Source: Plasmodiophora brassicae
Lineage: Eukaryota; Endomyxa: Phytomyxea; Phytomyxea; Plasmodiophorida
Direction: 5' to 3'
DNA: 64,000 nucleotides
NCBI GenBank assembly: GCA_036867785.1
Contig: CP145420.1
Location: forward strand, 930,001-994,000
Every line of letters begins with the position of its first letter. Positions within the stretch are counted from its first letter, which is position 1. Shown here piece after piece: positions 54,447 to 64,000 of this stretch. The position numbers and the translations under genes are program-made. The notes below the pieces were generated by a model that had not been told where the DNA came from, did not search any database, and saw nothing but the letters and a program-made list of their open reading frames with translations.

Positions 54447-54535
54447 CGCGCAGCCATACCTGTCGGGGACGGTTGGGGTCGCGGCGCTGTAACAGCGCCG
54501 CGACCCCAACCGTCCCCAACAGGTATGGCTGCGCG
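54447..54535. repeat. 89-nt near-perfect palindrome abutting the hAT element
   Basis: Arms 54447-54490 and 54492-54535 pair at 43 of 44 positions around a single central A, so the strand would form a 44-bp hairpin. The right arm starts with AACAGCGC (54491-54498), identical to the 8 bp left of the hAT element (53640-53647). The left arm begins at the base directly after the hAT terminus. Confidence 0.9.
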
Positions 54536-54581
54536 CTATAATATCAAAAAACTGTTCGCGAACATTATCAGCAAAAATCTA

Positions 54582-56315
54582 CACTGGAAAAATAGAAGTG
54601 CCAAATTAGTGCCATCCCGTGGATTAGCCCGTCGGCCCTTTATTGGCACTTGACGACACCAAATTGGCACTTGGTAGTGCCAATTTGGTGCCAATTTCGG
54701 GCCCCGATTTTCCAAAAATCCTCTCAACGGACGTCCTTCCAAAAAACGTCATACGATTTTTGCTCTCCCTACCGGTATAGTAATAGAATGGAATGGTTCC
54801 CCAGTTATTGAGACACTATCGTATTTGGTATTTCAACGAATGGTTTATTGTAACTGTTCCTTGATGGGCGCCGATCCGCGACCCGCCATTGACCGCGACG
54901 TCAACGTGCCGTCAGGATCGATCGGCAAGTGGAACAAGTTTTGTACGTTGCATGTCCGCCACCCTCGTACATCATCGTGTTCTATAACCTGCATCCGTGA
55001 TCAGATGATGCAACTGGATGCCAACAACAACGGCCATACCTTTCAACGCGCCTGGCCGCAACGCCGCCTAAATTCATACATAACACAATGAGGGAACACA
55101 TGATGTTAACGTTGCCGTTGCGTACCATTGTGGCCAGCTGGATGCGAAGGCACCCCTTGATGCTGGGCCTGCAGCCAAACGCATTATAAATAATGGCGAC
55201 GTCAAAACCATCGAATACGTACCGCGTCCCGCAGCGACCTATGGCGAAGACGGGCACCTAGTTCGTCGTCCGGACAAACTCGTTTGGGATCTCCGCCAGC
55301 AAACGCGATCACATGACCGTCTTGTACTGCGCATCATAAAGACCGTTAGCGACTAAACCCCAGAGACAGAAATGCTCGACGTACGTGAAAGATTTTGAAT
55401 ACGGCATTGCACTGCGAACGCTCATCAGCTGCAGCCGGCGAGTTCCGGTGACGAGCCTGATCATCTTCCGGTGAAGTGCCAATCTATAATGTATGTTGAC
55501 TTGGACAAATTATCAGATAATTATAAAGTGGAACACCAAATAATTCACATACGCTGGCGAGTGTCAGCCATCATCGGCGGGCAAGCCCAATTGCACGGCC
55601 ACTCCGACGGGATCCTCTGGAGCAGACGGCGTTCTTACCGGGACAGTTCCGCTCCAGCTGCTCAGACGTGTTGACACTAATACACGAGGGTAGTGAGCGT
55701 CCTTGATTTCGGATACGCACACGCATACAGGAGCAATACCTGGAGTAGACACGAGAAACCAGGTACACTGCAGGCCTTATCGTGCAAACCGTTCGTACAC
55801 GGCCATGCCTGCAACGATACGGATACGTCTGCCGACGAATCCATTTGAAGAATGAGGACGCGGGTGCCAATTCGTCGTCGATGTCGAAGCCCGGATCGGA
55901 ATCCGGATTGCGCGCCTTCCCGTTAGTGTGTGGTGGAGGTGCAGCGTCGGGCCCGCATTCGGCAATGTGTGGTGGAGAGGCACCGTCGGGACGGAAAAGA
56001 AAGGTGCGTTGGTGAGAATTACCGAGCCGTCACCTCGAAAGGCGTGTCAGCTCAGGTGGCACCGTGCAGTCGCCGGCTGCTCGCAAAAAAGCCCAGCTCA
56101 GGTGGCACCGTGCAGTCGCCGGCTGCTCGCAAAAACGCCCATCATCCTGGCATCCCAATTTTTGGCACGATGGACCAGATGGCACCATTTCGGCACTCCA
56201 GGTGTCGCACCGGCTCCTCATCGGCACTTGCCTATTGTTGGCCCCTGGAATTGGCACTTCAATCGGCACTCAGGGAACGTCCGGGCACCAATTCGGCACT
56301 TCTATTTTTCCAGTG
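54582..56315. mobile_element. complete non-autonomous EnSpm/CACTA element
   Basis: 1,734 bp. The left end CACTGGAAAAATAGAAGTGC and the right end (its reverse complement ending CAGTG at 56315) match over about 32 bp with two mismatches. A 3-bp target duplication CTA lies on both sides (54579-54581 and 56316-56318). Subterminal TTGGCACT/GTGCCAA repeats cluster at both ends, as expected for the superfamily. No transposase ORF is inside. Internal ORFs of 60-130 codons (for example 54825-55091, 55930-56325) look non-genic. It must be mobilised in trans. Confidence 0.9.
56048..56139. repeat. 46-bp tandem duplication inside the EnSpm element
   Basis: Two adjacent copies (56048-56093, 56094-56139) of CAGCTCAGGTGGCACCGTGC plus 26 bp, nearly identical. 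Confidence 0.9.
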
Positions 56316-56505
56316 CTACGGCTGAGGGCGGGTGCATGTTGGCGATAACGTCGTTGAGAACTATCAGCAGTGGATCCCAATTGTTGCCAATCCGGCCCTG
56401 GACGCCGAAATAAAGCATATATATGAGCAACCGTCTTTCTTGCAGCGACGAGAAACCAATCGCCTACGAGGATCGTCGTGTCCTCTAGAAGTCCAACCAG
56501 CGTTA

Positions 56506-56856
56506 TCAAAATATAGCCACGCGTAAATCGAGGCAAGTACCGGCGGGCGGGGCGGCGGGACGTGACGCGACATAGACGGCCAGGGCAGCGTCGCGGGCAC
56601 GCTCGGCGGCGGCGGCGACGCGTTCCAACCCGGGCAGGCGCGGGTCCTCCGGGTTGGCGAGGTGCGCATCCAGGACGGTCCGGTTGGCGGCCGCGGCGTC
56701 GGCGTCGCGCTGCTTGAACACGGCGAACGCGGCGTTCGCATCCGACATGGCGAGAGACGATCCGAGCAGGCGCTCATAAATTCGGGCTGCTCCACCACTG
56801 ATGTAACTGAGTGTCGTGAGCCCCGCGGCCCCGCAGGAGCCCCGCAGGACGCCCAT
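56506..56856 (-). CDS. hypothetical small helical protein
   Basis: 116 codons starting MGVLRGSCGAAGLTTL. It contains a long Ala-rich amphipathic helix region (MSDANAAFAVFKQRDADAAA and GLERVAAAAERARDAALAVY) and strongly GC-ending codons, favouring a real gene. No family is recognised. Downstream exons toward 56364 are possible, and the region borders the transposon end at 56315. Confidence 0.45.
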   Translation of the reverse strand: MGVLRGSCGAAGLTTLSYISGGAARIYERLLGSSLAMSDANAAFAVFKQRDADAAAANRTVLDAHLANPEDPRLPGLERVAAAAERARDAALAVYVASRPAAPPAGTCLDLRVAIF

Positions 56857-56967
56857 TTACATATACTTAAAGTAATGACACGGCGCACTGCCGTACGGCA
56901 TCCGTGGCGCACCCATGATAAAGATTACTCTGTTATTGTCCTGCCTGAGCTCACTTGTCCCTGTGCT

Positions 56968-57399
56968 TCAATTAACCTCGCTTGGAAACGAAACCGCCGG
57001 TGCGATCGCACATCCAGACCCCGTGCCCATGGAGCCACTGAAAGATGATTGAGTTCCATTCGATGGTGTTCTCCGACCATCCTGGTCGCAGGCCGAACCC
57101 GTCGCCGATGTTCGCCACCCGGCCGCCCCCGGCGTCGTCTCCCGCACGACGACGCTGCCCGCGATCCCAGAGTCGACCGAGTAGGGGGCCGGGGGCCCCC
57201 CTACCCGCCCGACAATGAGGACATCGTTCGACCATCGTACCAAGGTAGTCTTCGGCAAAACCGTCGCCCATGTCTGTTCTGTGGAGCGCTCCATGTTCAA
57301 TGTGACCGGCGGAACTGCCATCAGCCATGCCTGGGTGGAGGCTAATAATAGTGACCGCGCACTTCTACTATGGTAAATGTTTGCCGCTGTCGCGTGCAT
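56968..57399 (-). CDS. hypothetical protein, frame uncertain
   Basis: Two overlapping minus-strand frames both look partly coding: LNMERSTEQTWATVLPKTTL then VRWSNDVLIVGRVGGPPAPY (first half) and NIGDGFGLRPGWSENTIEWN then SIIFQWLHGHGVWMCDRTGG (second half). They would fit as two exons, but no clean GT-AG join was found between them, so it may be a gene with an unrecognised intron or a decayed gene. Function unknown. Confidence 0.35.
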   Translation of the reverse strand: MHATAANIYHSRSARSLLLASTQAWLMAVPPVTLNMERSTEQTWATVLPKTTLVRWSNDVLIVGRVGGPPAPYSVDSGIAGSVVVRETTPGAAGWRTSATGSACDQDGRRTPSNGTQSSFSGSMGTGSGCAIAPAVSFPSEVN

Positions 57400-57599
57400 G
57401 GTTTGCCACCCAGAATAGAATGTGTGCCATCCGTTGACAAGGTAGGATTTGTATGGGCGGACGCTGAACTTTTTTAGTATAAGAGATGATCCCGGCCAAG
57501 AGTAGAAATCGAACCGTAACTGTGCTGTCGTCGTCTTCCGACAGCGGTTCCTGCGGTGAGTGCAACCGCCAGAAACCGCTCGACACTACCGTCTACCGA

Positions 57600-58319
57600 T
57601 GAGTGAGTTCTGACCACATTCCGCCTGTCGCCTCTAACTTGTACTCCCCGCCGATGGACTGAACCTGGTCCGTCAGCGCTGGCAGGCTTGTTTCCATCGA
57701 CAACTCGCTGGCGGTGTCCACCTCGGTTTCCTGATGGCCAAACCATAACTGGCGGGAGTCGATCCATGGATCCATGGCTCCACATCAGTGGGCAGCTAGC
57801 GCAATTCGGCGTAATGGAGCAGAATCGTGTCGCCTGGCCATTGCTTCCTAATATGTAGCTTCAAGGCGGTGTCGTCCGCGGGCGATCACCACTGTGCGCT
57901 AGCAGACATATTATGGTTCCTTGAGCTTCGGCGTCCTTGTTTGAGTCCGAGGTGCACGGTCCAGATGCCGTCGGTCGGTGTGACGGCGAATTCTGAAGCG
58001 GGTGGGCGTGTAGGCGTATGTCGAGGTAGGACAAAGTGATCGCTGTAGTCGCCTGTCGACTGTCGAAGAAACTGAAACCGTCATCGAGACGCCAAAGATA
58101 GACCCCCCCCCCGTCGCGCCGGTAGAATTGCCACTGCGTTTTGAACTGAACGGGGCACTGGAGGACTGCATGTCCGCACACCGCAGCAGCAAACTGCGCA
58201 GCCAGGTGCATTCCAGCGAGCATCACGAGTGGGTCAGGACGGAGGTATGATCGCATGGCTGAAATACACATCGGAATGGGTATTGAGTCGGCACCATGCG
58301 CATCAGACATCACCGATCC
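57600..58319 (-). CDS. hypothetical protein, several exons
   Basis: Coding-like minus-strand pieces: LRPDPLVMLAGMHLAAQFAA and GHAVLQCPVQFKTQWQFYRR (about 58240-58100), VYLWRLDDGFSFFDSRQATT, VTPTDGIWTVHLGLKQGR, DDTALKLHIRKQWPGDTILL (about 57880-57810) and MDPWIDSRQLWFGHQETEVD then SIGGEYKLEATGGMWSELTH (57775-57600). The frame changes imply short introns. It is divergent from the RING gene with overlapping or nearly abutting 5' ends. No family recognised. Confidence 0.4.
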
Positions 58320-58332
58320 AATTAACATGCTC

Positions 58333-59291
58333 ATGTTCCCACGCTATGCCTGCCGCCTCACACCTGCCACACTTTCAGGTCTGTTGATCGCCCTCTGCAG
58401 CGGATTCGGCAGCGTCCAAGCCAAGTACAGCTACGACATTGCCACCAAATACGATATTGGGGACAGTGATTCCCCCCGTTATGAACTCATTGGTACTGTT
58501 TCGAACACAAGCATCCGCCTGCACGCACCGGGCTTGCTAATCCAGCTCCCGCGCGATCCTGTATTCATCAACGTCGCCTGTTTTCCTCCTGACGTTGTCC
58601 ACCCTCACGATTTGGCTCTGATTGTAAAGTTCTTGAATGAAGTGACGACCGTGCACGGTCGCGTGGTACGCCAGCGTCACTACTGCCTCTAACGGATTCT
58701 GGCTACTGACGATTACGCGCGCGCGTGTGTTTCTGCAACAGGACGTCCTTCGTGCCCGCCTGTGGGTCTGGGACAATCTCGCAACGAGATATCCTGTCGA
58801 GAATCAGCGGCTCCTCGTAACCGCACAGATCATTGGGATGAAGGCGGCTATTTTGGCGATGGGGCTTGCCTTGCCGTTATCGCAATCGACCGGGCGTCCT
58901 GTCCTGCATGATGGCGAATCGTAACGTTGATAATCGTGGTGTTGTACGCTGGAACGGATTCATCTAAGTTAGCCTTACGTGCAGGTCCATGTGTGGCCTC
59001 TGCAACTACTGGTGCGACAACGCAGGTCGTTACCCGGTCCGACGGTTCAACGGCTGCAACCACCTCGTCCACTTGGAGTGTGTCCGTTCGGCTCCGCGAC
59101 GTTGGAATCCTCTCGGTAAGTACTCGCGAGTGAAACGGGCCTGCCCAAGCTGCCAGCGGAACGTCCCGCCTCCGCACGAGGAGCGCCCTTCCGGAGGTCT
59201 ACACGCCATCACTCTCGATGAGATTCCGGATGCTGACGTCGACCTCGTTGTGGAATCCTGGACCGATTACGTGGAGACGTATTGGCCGTGA
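58333..59291 (+). CDS. signal-peptide protein with a C-terminal RING-H2 finger
   Basis: Join 58333-58665, 58742-58920, 58985-59291; the introns of 76 and 64 bp keep frame, giving 272 residues. A signal-type N-terminus (LTPATLSGLLIALCSGFGS) is followed by an unrecognised domain (YELIGTVSNTSIRLHAPGLL ... LALIVKFLNEVTTVHGRV), a possible membrane helix (AQIIGMKAAILAMGLALPLS) and a RING-H2 finger: CGLCNYWC..., FNGCNHLVHLECV, RACPSCQ (C-x2-C...C-x-H-x2-H-x2-C...C-x2-C). The layout of luminal domain, helix and cytosolic RING resembles membrane-anchored E3 ubiquitin ligases. The luminal domain does not show clear protease-associated-domain signatures. The start at 58333 gives the signal peptide. Confidence 0.7.
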
Positions 59292-59330
59292 ACCCTACGC
59301 CTGGATCGGCGAGCACCACTGCATACGTAC

Positions 59331-59397
59331 ACGTACGTAGCGAAGTCGTTGTCTCGAGTGTCGTTACGCGAAGTACGTAGCGAAGTCGTTGTCTTGC
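59331..59397. repeat. 41-bp-period direct repeat
   Basis: ACGTAGCGAAGTCGTTGTCT occurs at about 59335 and again about 41 bp downstream, just after the RING gene. Confidence 0.7.
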
Positions 59398-59626
59398 AGC
59401 TGTCGTTAGCCGTCATCGGCGGCCGATCTCGTGGGTCGCCCCACTATGGACGCAGGAGCGCTCGCTCCCGACATCGATGGTGTTCTTCGGCGCCTTCAGG
59501 ATACCAGTCGATTCGTGTTCCGATTAGTTGGGGTTGGTCGTCTTACAGGACACGGTCCAAGACTGGTGCTCGACGAGGTTGGTGGACGCGGAAATCATAC
59601 TTGGCTCGGGAGAGAAATGGTCGGGG

Positions 59627-60719
59627 TTACATGATGGAACTGGTGTATTGGTAGGCGTGGCGACCGACCGGGATTTCAGCCACGCCGGGAGGCGTTTCCC
59701 TGCGGACGCACAGGGCAGGACTGCGACATGGCCAGCCACCCCGCAGTAAAGGCATAGGCCTTCGCGACGACGGCGATCTTTCTCGTCTTGGGTTAAGGGC
59801 GCGCGGGGCCACCGCCGATCGCGGCGTCGATAACCATGGGATCCCCAACCGCGGCGGCCGGGGCTGGGGGAGGAGTGGACGGCACTGCGGCGGCGCCGGC
59901 TGAGGCAGCAGGGACAGGAACGAGGGCGGTGGTCGATCGGTGCTCAGCCAGGCGGTTGTCACACCGGATTGCCTGTATGACAAGCTCGTCAAGCGTCTCG
60001 GCGACGGGCAGGGACAGGACAGGCCGGCGCGGAACATGTGTCGGCAAGCTGAGTCGTTGAACCCGGCGTCCGCCGCCAGGTTCTGGAATTCTGTGGCGAA
60101 GCGGGCGACGGTGCCTCGGCCCTGGCGAAATTGCTGTAGCTTCCGTGCCGCGGTCTCGACTTGATGAGGGTCGCCGAACCTGCTCTTTGCGGAGACGAAG
60201 GCGCTGAAGTCCTTCATCAGGTCGTCATTCCGCTCGAACAGTGGGTTAAACCACTTTAGGGCGTCGCCACCCAACAGTTGGCCCACCAACGCGACCTTCT
60301 GAGCGTCTGTCGCGTATGTGTTGGGCTGCTGGGTGATAACCAGTTTGACCTGGTTAAGGAAACCGCGAAGTTCGCCCCGGCCGCGCGCCGTTGTATGTAG
60401 GCGGAAGCTTGACCTTGGGCTCGGGAGCATGAGGTTGTGAGACCGTTCGCTGTTGTAGGGAGGCCTGAGCCTGCGTCAGTTTTTGTTGCTGTTGCAGCAG
60501 TTGGTCGTGCTGTTGCTGCAGTAGCTGCTGCAGCAGTTGGTCGTGCTGTTGCTACAGTAGCTGCTTCAGCGCAGCAGTTGTCGTGCTGTTGCTGCAGTAG
60601 CTGCTTCAGCGCAGCAGTTGTCGTGCTGTTGCTGCAGTAGCTGCTGCTGCTGTTGTTGCAGGATCTGGATCTGGGAGTTAAGGCCTGTAACGAGCTGGTT
60701 CCAGTCTTCCGCCATTGCG
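59627..60719 (-). mobile_element. Ty3/gypsy-type gag fossil
   Basis: Minus-strand remains of a retrotransposon gag: an N-terminal Q-rich coiled region (about 60719-60566, CAG-repeat based), the gag core (VALVGQLLGGDALKWFNPLF and SRFGDPHQVETAARKLQQFR) and a C-terminal Pro-rich region. No pol, LTR or target duplication is visible nearby. It is broken, with more than one break. It is unlike the Ty3 element at 38-43 kb and evidently older. Confidence 0.7.
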
Positions 60720-60784
60720 GGCGAGGAGAGAGACAGAGACGGAACGCGGGCGGTCACGACGCGAGCTGGATCACGAGGGACTTC

Positions 60785-60930
60785 GGACACTGGGACAGGA
60801 ACAGGGACAGGAACAGGGACAGGGACAGGAACACAGGGACAGGTACAGGGGCAAGGGTAGGCTTGGGATGGGCCCAAAACCAATCCTGTACCTGTCCCTG
60901 TTCCTGTCCATGTCCCTGTTCCTGGCCCAT
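60785..60930. repeat. GGGACAGGAACA minisatellite followed by its inverted copy
   Basis: GGGACAGGAACA-type hexamers run from about 60790 to 60850. The complementary CCTGTCCCTGTTCC series runs from about 60885 to 60930, so the two blocks can pair. Low-complexity DNA next to the gag fossil. Confidence 0.8.
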
Positions 60931-61066
60931 AACCAGTTGAGACACGGGACACGCGAACTCAAGCAGGACAATAACAGAATGACTTTAGTAGTCCGTGAAC
61001 TGCCATGGCAGCACCGTGAGAATGTCCGGAATGTCCGCAAAGCCAGATAGGTCAGTCAGCTACGAC

Positions 61067-61140
61067 CTCCGCCACGGACTCCGCCACGGACTCCGCCACA
61101 GACTCCGCCACGGACTCCGCCACGGACTCTGCCACGGACT
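61067..61140. repeat. 12-bp minisatellite, about six copies
   Basis: CTCCGCCACGGA repeated six times with two substituted units. No gene is supported across it. Confidence 0.9.
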
Positions 61141-61260
61141 GCGAACTCGAGGTCGCAACAGTGTCCTGATTATTCGGGTGGTGGCGTTCGGACGAGCGTC
61201 ACTGTGTCGCACGAACGCGGGCGGACGAAAGTATGATCGCGGCCTGTTGACAGAATTGAC

Positions 61261-61650
61261 ATGATAGTGAATTGTCACCAATACACAGCAGACGGCGCTA
61301 CCCTGGACGTTACCGCAAACAACAGGAACGTGCCGTCGATCCACCGGGCGCATCCCCCAGCGCCATGTCTGGCATACAAAGCCAGAATCGTTAGCGGTCG
61401 TGCGGCCTGCCATTTTAGGACTCATCAACGCTCGGCCCATTGGCGAGTACTACTACAACTTCGTTGGCCCGAAATCGTTGGCACGGTTACGGCCGAAAGA
61501 TTCGACATGCCCGCTCTTGTTTTACGCTGCCGCCCAACTCGTTGGATACCAACGTCGCCCCTCGTCGAGGACATCGGCCTGGGCAACCGAGCCTTCATCA
61601 CGAGATTCATGAATGAAGTGTCGGTGGTTGTAGACATCCTTTGCCTCTAG
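61261..61650 (+). pseudogene. decayed paralog of the signal-peptide/RING gene
   Basis: The ORF contains EIVGTVTAERFDMPALVLRC and GNRAFITRFMNEVSVVVDIL, aligning with ELIGTVSNTSIRLHAPGLLI and DLALIVKFLNEVTTVHGRV of the gene at 58333. The following intron is also recognisable: both run GTAxxC..CTCTA..CTGCTGA or CTGAC..TGTGCAACAG or TTCTGCAACAG. After it no second exon or RING finger can be read, and the 5' signal-peptide exon is scrambled. A tandem duplicate in decay. Confidence 0.6.
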
Positions 61651-62139
61651 CCGGAAAGCGACTGCTGATGGTTACGTAATCGTGCCTGTGCAACAGGGAG
61701 ACAGACATATCGTAAGGAGTGTCGATGGAGCAGTGTCTGCTGGCACAACCGGCCGAACTGATCGTCCCGCGCGTAGCTAGGCTTGAACCAATCCGGGAAA
61801 AGGAGGCCGTATGCATGTCACTGTTAACGGTCTGTTGCACCCGCGCAAGCCGCATGTCGGACCCGCCTCGGGCGATGAAGACTATGCTAGAATGTTGACC
61901 TTGATGACACTCCTGGCCGCGCTGCGTTCTGTCATCGTAGCCCCAGAATCATCGACATGAACTTGATCAGCCCAGTCCTGATCCTGCGCGCCATGTTATC
62001 AGTAGAGCAGTCGTAAGCGCGCTGTCTACGTTGAGCATTCAGACAGCGTGCAAGGAAATGGGCCAAACAGGCATTTTAGGTAGGTCGGTGAGCAACAATG
62101 CCCATTGATAATGAAAGCGGGAAAGATCAGGAGGCATCG
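61651..62139. other. intergenic stretch without a supported gene
   Basis: No coding exon could be supported. It includes the 3' flank of the decayed paralog and of the peptidase gene. Confidence 0.35.
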
Positions 62140-64000
62140 TCAGATTTCAGCAATGGGGACAGCAATTGGAGCAGAGCGTTTCGGAGATTGTCCAAGGGCA
62201 AGAATCGCCTGCATCAGCCGGTCGAAATCGACAGATCCTAACCCAGTGACAGGGTCGAACCCCTTCGTGGCAGTGAATCCAAATTTGCAGCAGCTTAGGC
62301 CGTCTCCAGCAACGCAACGATTGTTCCCCTTGACAACATCTTTGAAAACGCCATTCGCACCGCTCAGCTTGTACAGAAGCGGGTTGACGAACCCGACAGG
62401 GGGGCGACCCAATGACAAGAGCCGCCCGTTGACAAGGGACAGCATGCCGGCAAACACAGGAGCCGAGGCACTGGTTCCCGACTCAGCAGTGAACTGCCCC
62501 CCGTCGACGATGATGTAATTGTATCCCAACAAAGAGACATCAGGGTAGGCGCGGCCTGGGACGCTCGCAGTTATTATCCATAGCTTAGCATGACCGCCTG
62601 CCTGCGTAGCTTTACCTTCGCGGCTGTACATGTAATGAGGAGGCAAATCAGCAGGATCCGAGTTCGTGAAAAAGTCGTTGATCGCTGCATCCTGGTAGTG
62701 TGGCCTTTTGAATACAGTACTGAAACCGCCCCCTGATGTCACGATTCCTCCTGTACGGATAAACACATGAGCGCCAGCGAGTCTGATAACGGAACGGCGA
62801 CGCACCGGTGTCGCTGGAACAAGCAACCTCTTCGCGACCAGATTCGGGGCCTTGTGTTGCTCCGACCTGACCACGATAATTCAGTACAGCGTAAGCAACT
62901 CCCTAATCACACATCCGTTACAGAAACAACGTAAGGGGAGGAAGCTGGGAATGACGGTGAGAATCCGCACTTGTCGAGATCGGATCGAGCGTCAAAGTTG
63001 GCGACGCCGTCATCTCCGGACTACATTGACGATTAACTGCCGCAAGACATCCACCGACGAGCCACGAGACTCACGCTGACAACGACAGTAATACCACGGA
63101 TGCCCAACTTCTGAATCTCTTCATCGAAACGACGCATCACCGCAGGATCCTCCTCAGGGTCACCGTAGCTGGCCAATGTTCAGCCAGTTGCGAAGCGCTT
63201 TAGTTCGCAGGTCATATACCTGATCGAGTGCACAAGTGGTGCCGAAGAATCGTTGGAAACGGCAATCGCCCAATCAAGGAACGGTTCTACCTCGCCGACC
63301 ATGCTCCCTATTGACACCGTTTCTGAATTTTCAACTTGATCGAAATACGCAACCGGTTCCTACGTACAGTAGGTAGTCGGGCCATCTGACATAGCGAGCA
63401 TGTACTGGACATCAAGATTGGCTAAGGAAACGCGTCAGCGACATCGAGAAAGGTTGGCATCCCCTCAAAACCTTCTCCACACTGATCCGGATGATCATTG
63501 CAGGCGTCCTCCTGGTTCGGACCGATCACGTCGACAATGTCGCTCTTAGGCAAGCCGAACTCATTTTGGAACTGGTGCAGATCGTTTGGACTGTAACTCT
63601 GCCCGAGACTCTCGAACAAAGCCTGCGTTGCACGTTGATCTTCCACGTGGTTCGACTTGACGTTGTAGACTTTGTTGATCAGGTCAGGCGTGACGTATCC
63701 CTGGACTTTACGACCGGCTTTGGTCCGAACCCCTGGACGCTGGGGAACATGGTGCTTCACCGACACAAAATCAACGTGCATGGCGATCGGTGGAGGGAGT
63801 TTCGCCGACGTCCCCGTCAGTTTCAGGATCGAATGGGCCAGCGGTACAGGCACGGAACGAGCAACAACGAACTCCCCATTAACGGTCATGTCGATTTGTT
63901 TCTCCAGGCCGCGCGACCGCAGGAAGGCAGTAATGGAATCCAATGCGGCATCGTTCCTGGTCAGCCGCGCGAGCTGGTCCAGCGTCAAGTACTGCCCATA
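62140..64000 (-). CDS. S53 sedolisin/TPP1-like serine peptidase, 5' end beyond the window
   Basis: Several exons. The first visible exon (64000-63422) holds the pro-kumamolisin activation domain (YLTLDQLARLTRNDAA, SVPVPLAHSILKLTG) and the catalytic-domain start (YVTPDLINKVYNV). Then LDVQYMLAMSDGPTTY, EVEPFLDWAIAVSNDSSAPL, ASYGDPEEDPAVMRRFDEEI, IRGITVVVS, an intron with a GTGAGT donor, SGDDGVANFDARSDLDKCGF, SPSFPASSPYVVSVT, and the last exon with the nucleophile motif SGTSASAPVFAGMLSLVN, ending at 62140. The catalytic Ser (SGTSAS) and the Asp of the oxyanion segment (SGDDG; usually SGDSG) are present, with a Ca-site-like DPVTGLGSVDFDRL end. Such enzymes are acidic, lysosomal or secreted, and self-activating. 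No neighbour is linked to it functionally. Confidence 0.9.

Noticed and set aside
55930-56325. 131-codon ORF inside the EnSpm element as a captured gene
   Set aside because: It runs through a 46-bp tandem repeat and into the terminal repeat, so it is not a credible protein.
1-64000. Giant-virus or bacterial origin of the contig
   Set aside because: Spliceosomal introns in PTPA, TFIIS, ARL6, COQ4 and DPH1, plus mitochondrial ribosomal L22, show a eukaryotic nuclear genome.

Overview
This is nuclear DNA of a compact, GC-rich protist genome. Genes sit close together on both strands. Most are split by very short GT-AG introns of about 45-75 nt that often carry a CTGAC- or CTAAC-like branch site. 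The host genes imply mitochondria (mitochondrial L22, COQ4), a cilium or flagellum at some life stage (ARL6/BBS3), diphthamide synthesis (DPH1), TFIIS, PTPA, a small-conductance-type K+ channel, and several membrane or secreted proteins. Short introns, high GC, a flagellate gene and ankyrin fragments would fit a plasmodiophorid-like rhizarian, but I cannot prove the lineage.

Layout. 1-0.6 kb: 3' part of a rhomboid-family gene (-). 0.7-5.0 kb: a SAC3/GANP mRNA-export gene with CCCH zinc fingers (-). 5.3-6.0 kb: ARL6 (+). 6.2-8.0 kb: an unrecognised membrane gene (+). 8.2-10.5 kb: SK-like K+ channel (-). 10.8-11.8 kb: unrecognised membrane gene (-). 12.4-13.2 kb: secreted 13-residue-repeat protein (-). 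13.6-20.5 kb: one giant, unrecognised multi-pass membrane gene built from more than 20 copies of one hydrophobic module (+). 20.9-22.1 kb: TFIIS (-), divergent from an IQ-motif gene at 22.2-23.6 kb (+). 23.3-33.7 kb: two inverted copies of a ~1.7-2.1 kb segment flanking 6.7 kb of unique DNA that holds an HSL-type hydrolase, PTPA, a CNH+VPS9 Rab-GEF-like gene and a small mitochondrial protein.

34-49 kb is accessory DNA: a poly-G run, a Q-rich minisatellite, ankyrin remnants, decayed EnSpm/CACTA-like transposase pieces, and a large exonuclease-type transposon gene (-) into which a whole-looking Ty3/gypsy element (38458-43793, 197-bp LTRs, AGCAG target duplication) has inserted. A transposon end at 48.5-48.8 kb carries a mitochondrial atpA fragment.

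49.6-53.4 kb returns to host genes: COQ4 (-), a small Cys-rich secreted protein (+), mitochondrial L22 (-) and DPH1 (-). 53.6-56.3 kb holds a hAT element, an 89-nt near-perfect palindrome abutting it, and a 1.73-kb non-autonomous EnSpm/CACTA element with matched ends and a CTA duplication. 56.5-61.7 kb has poorly understood ORFs, a signal-peptide/RING gene with a decayed downstream paralog, and a Ty3-type gag fossil with minisatellites. The right edge holds most of an S53 sedolisin peptidase gene (-).

Exon joins quoted below were read by hand from frame continuity plus GT-AG sites. Genes without stated joins have approximate limits.
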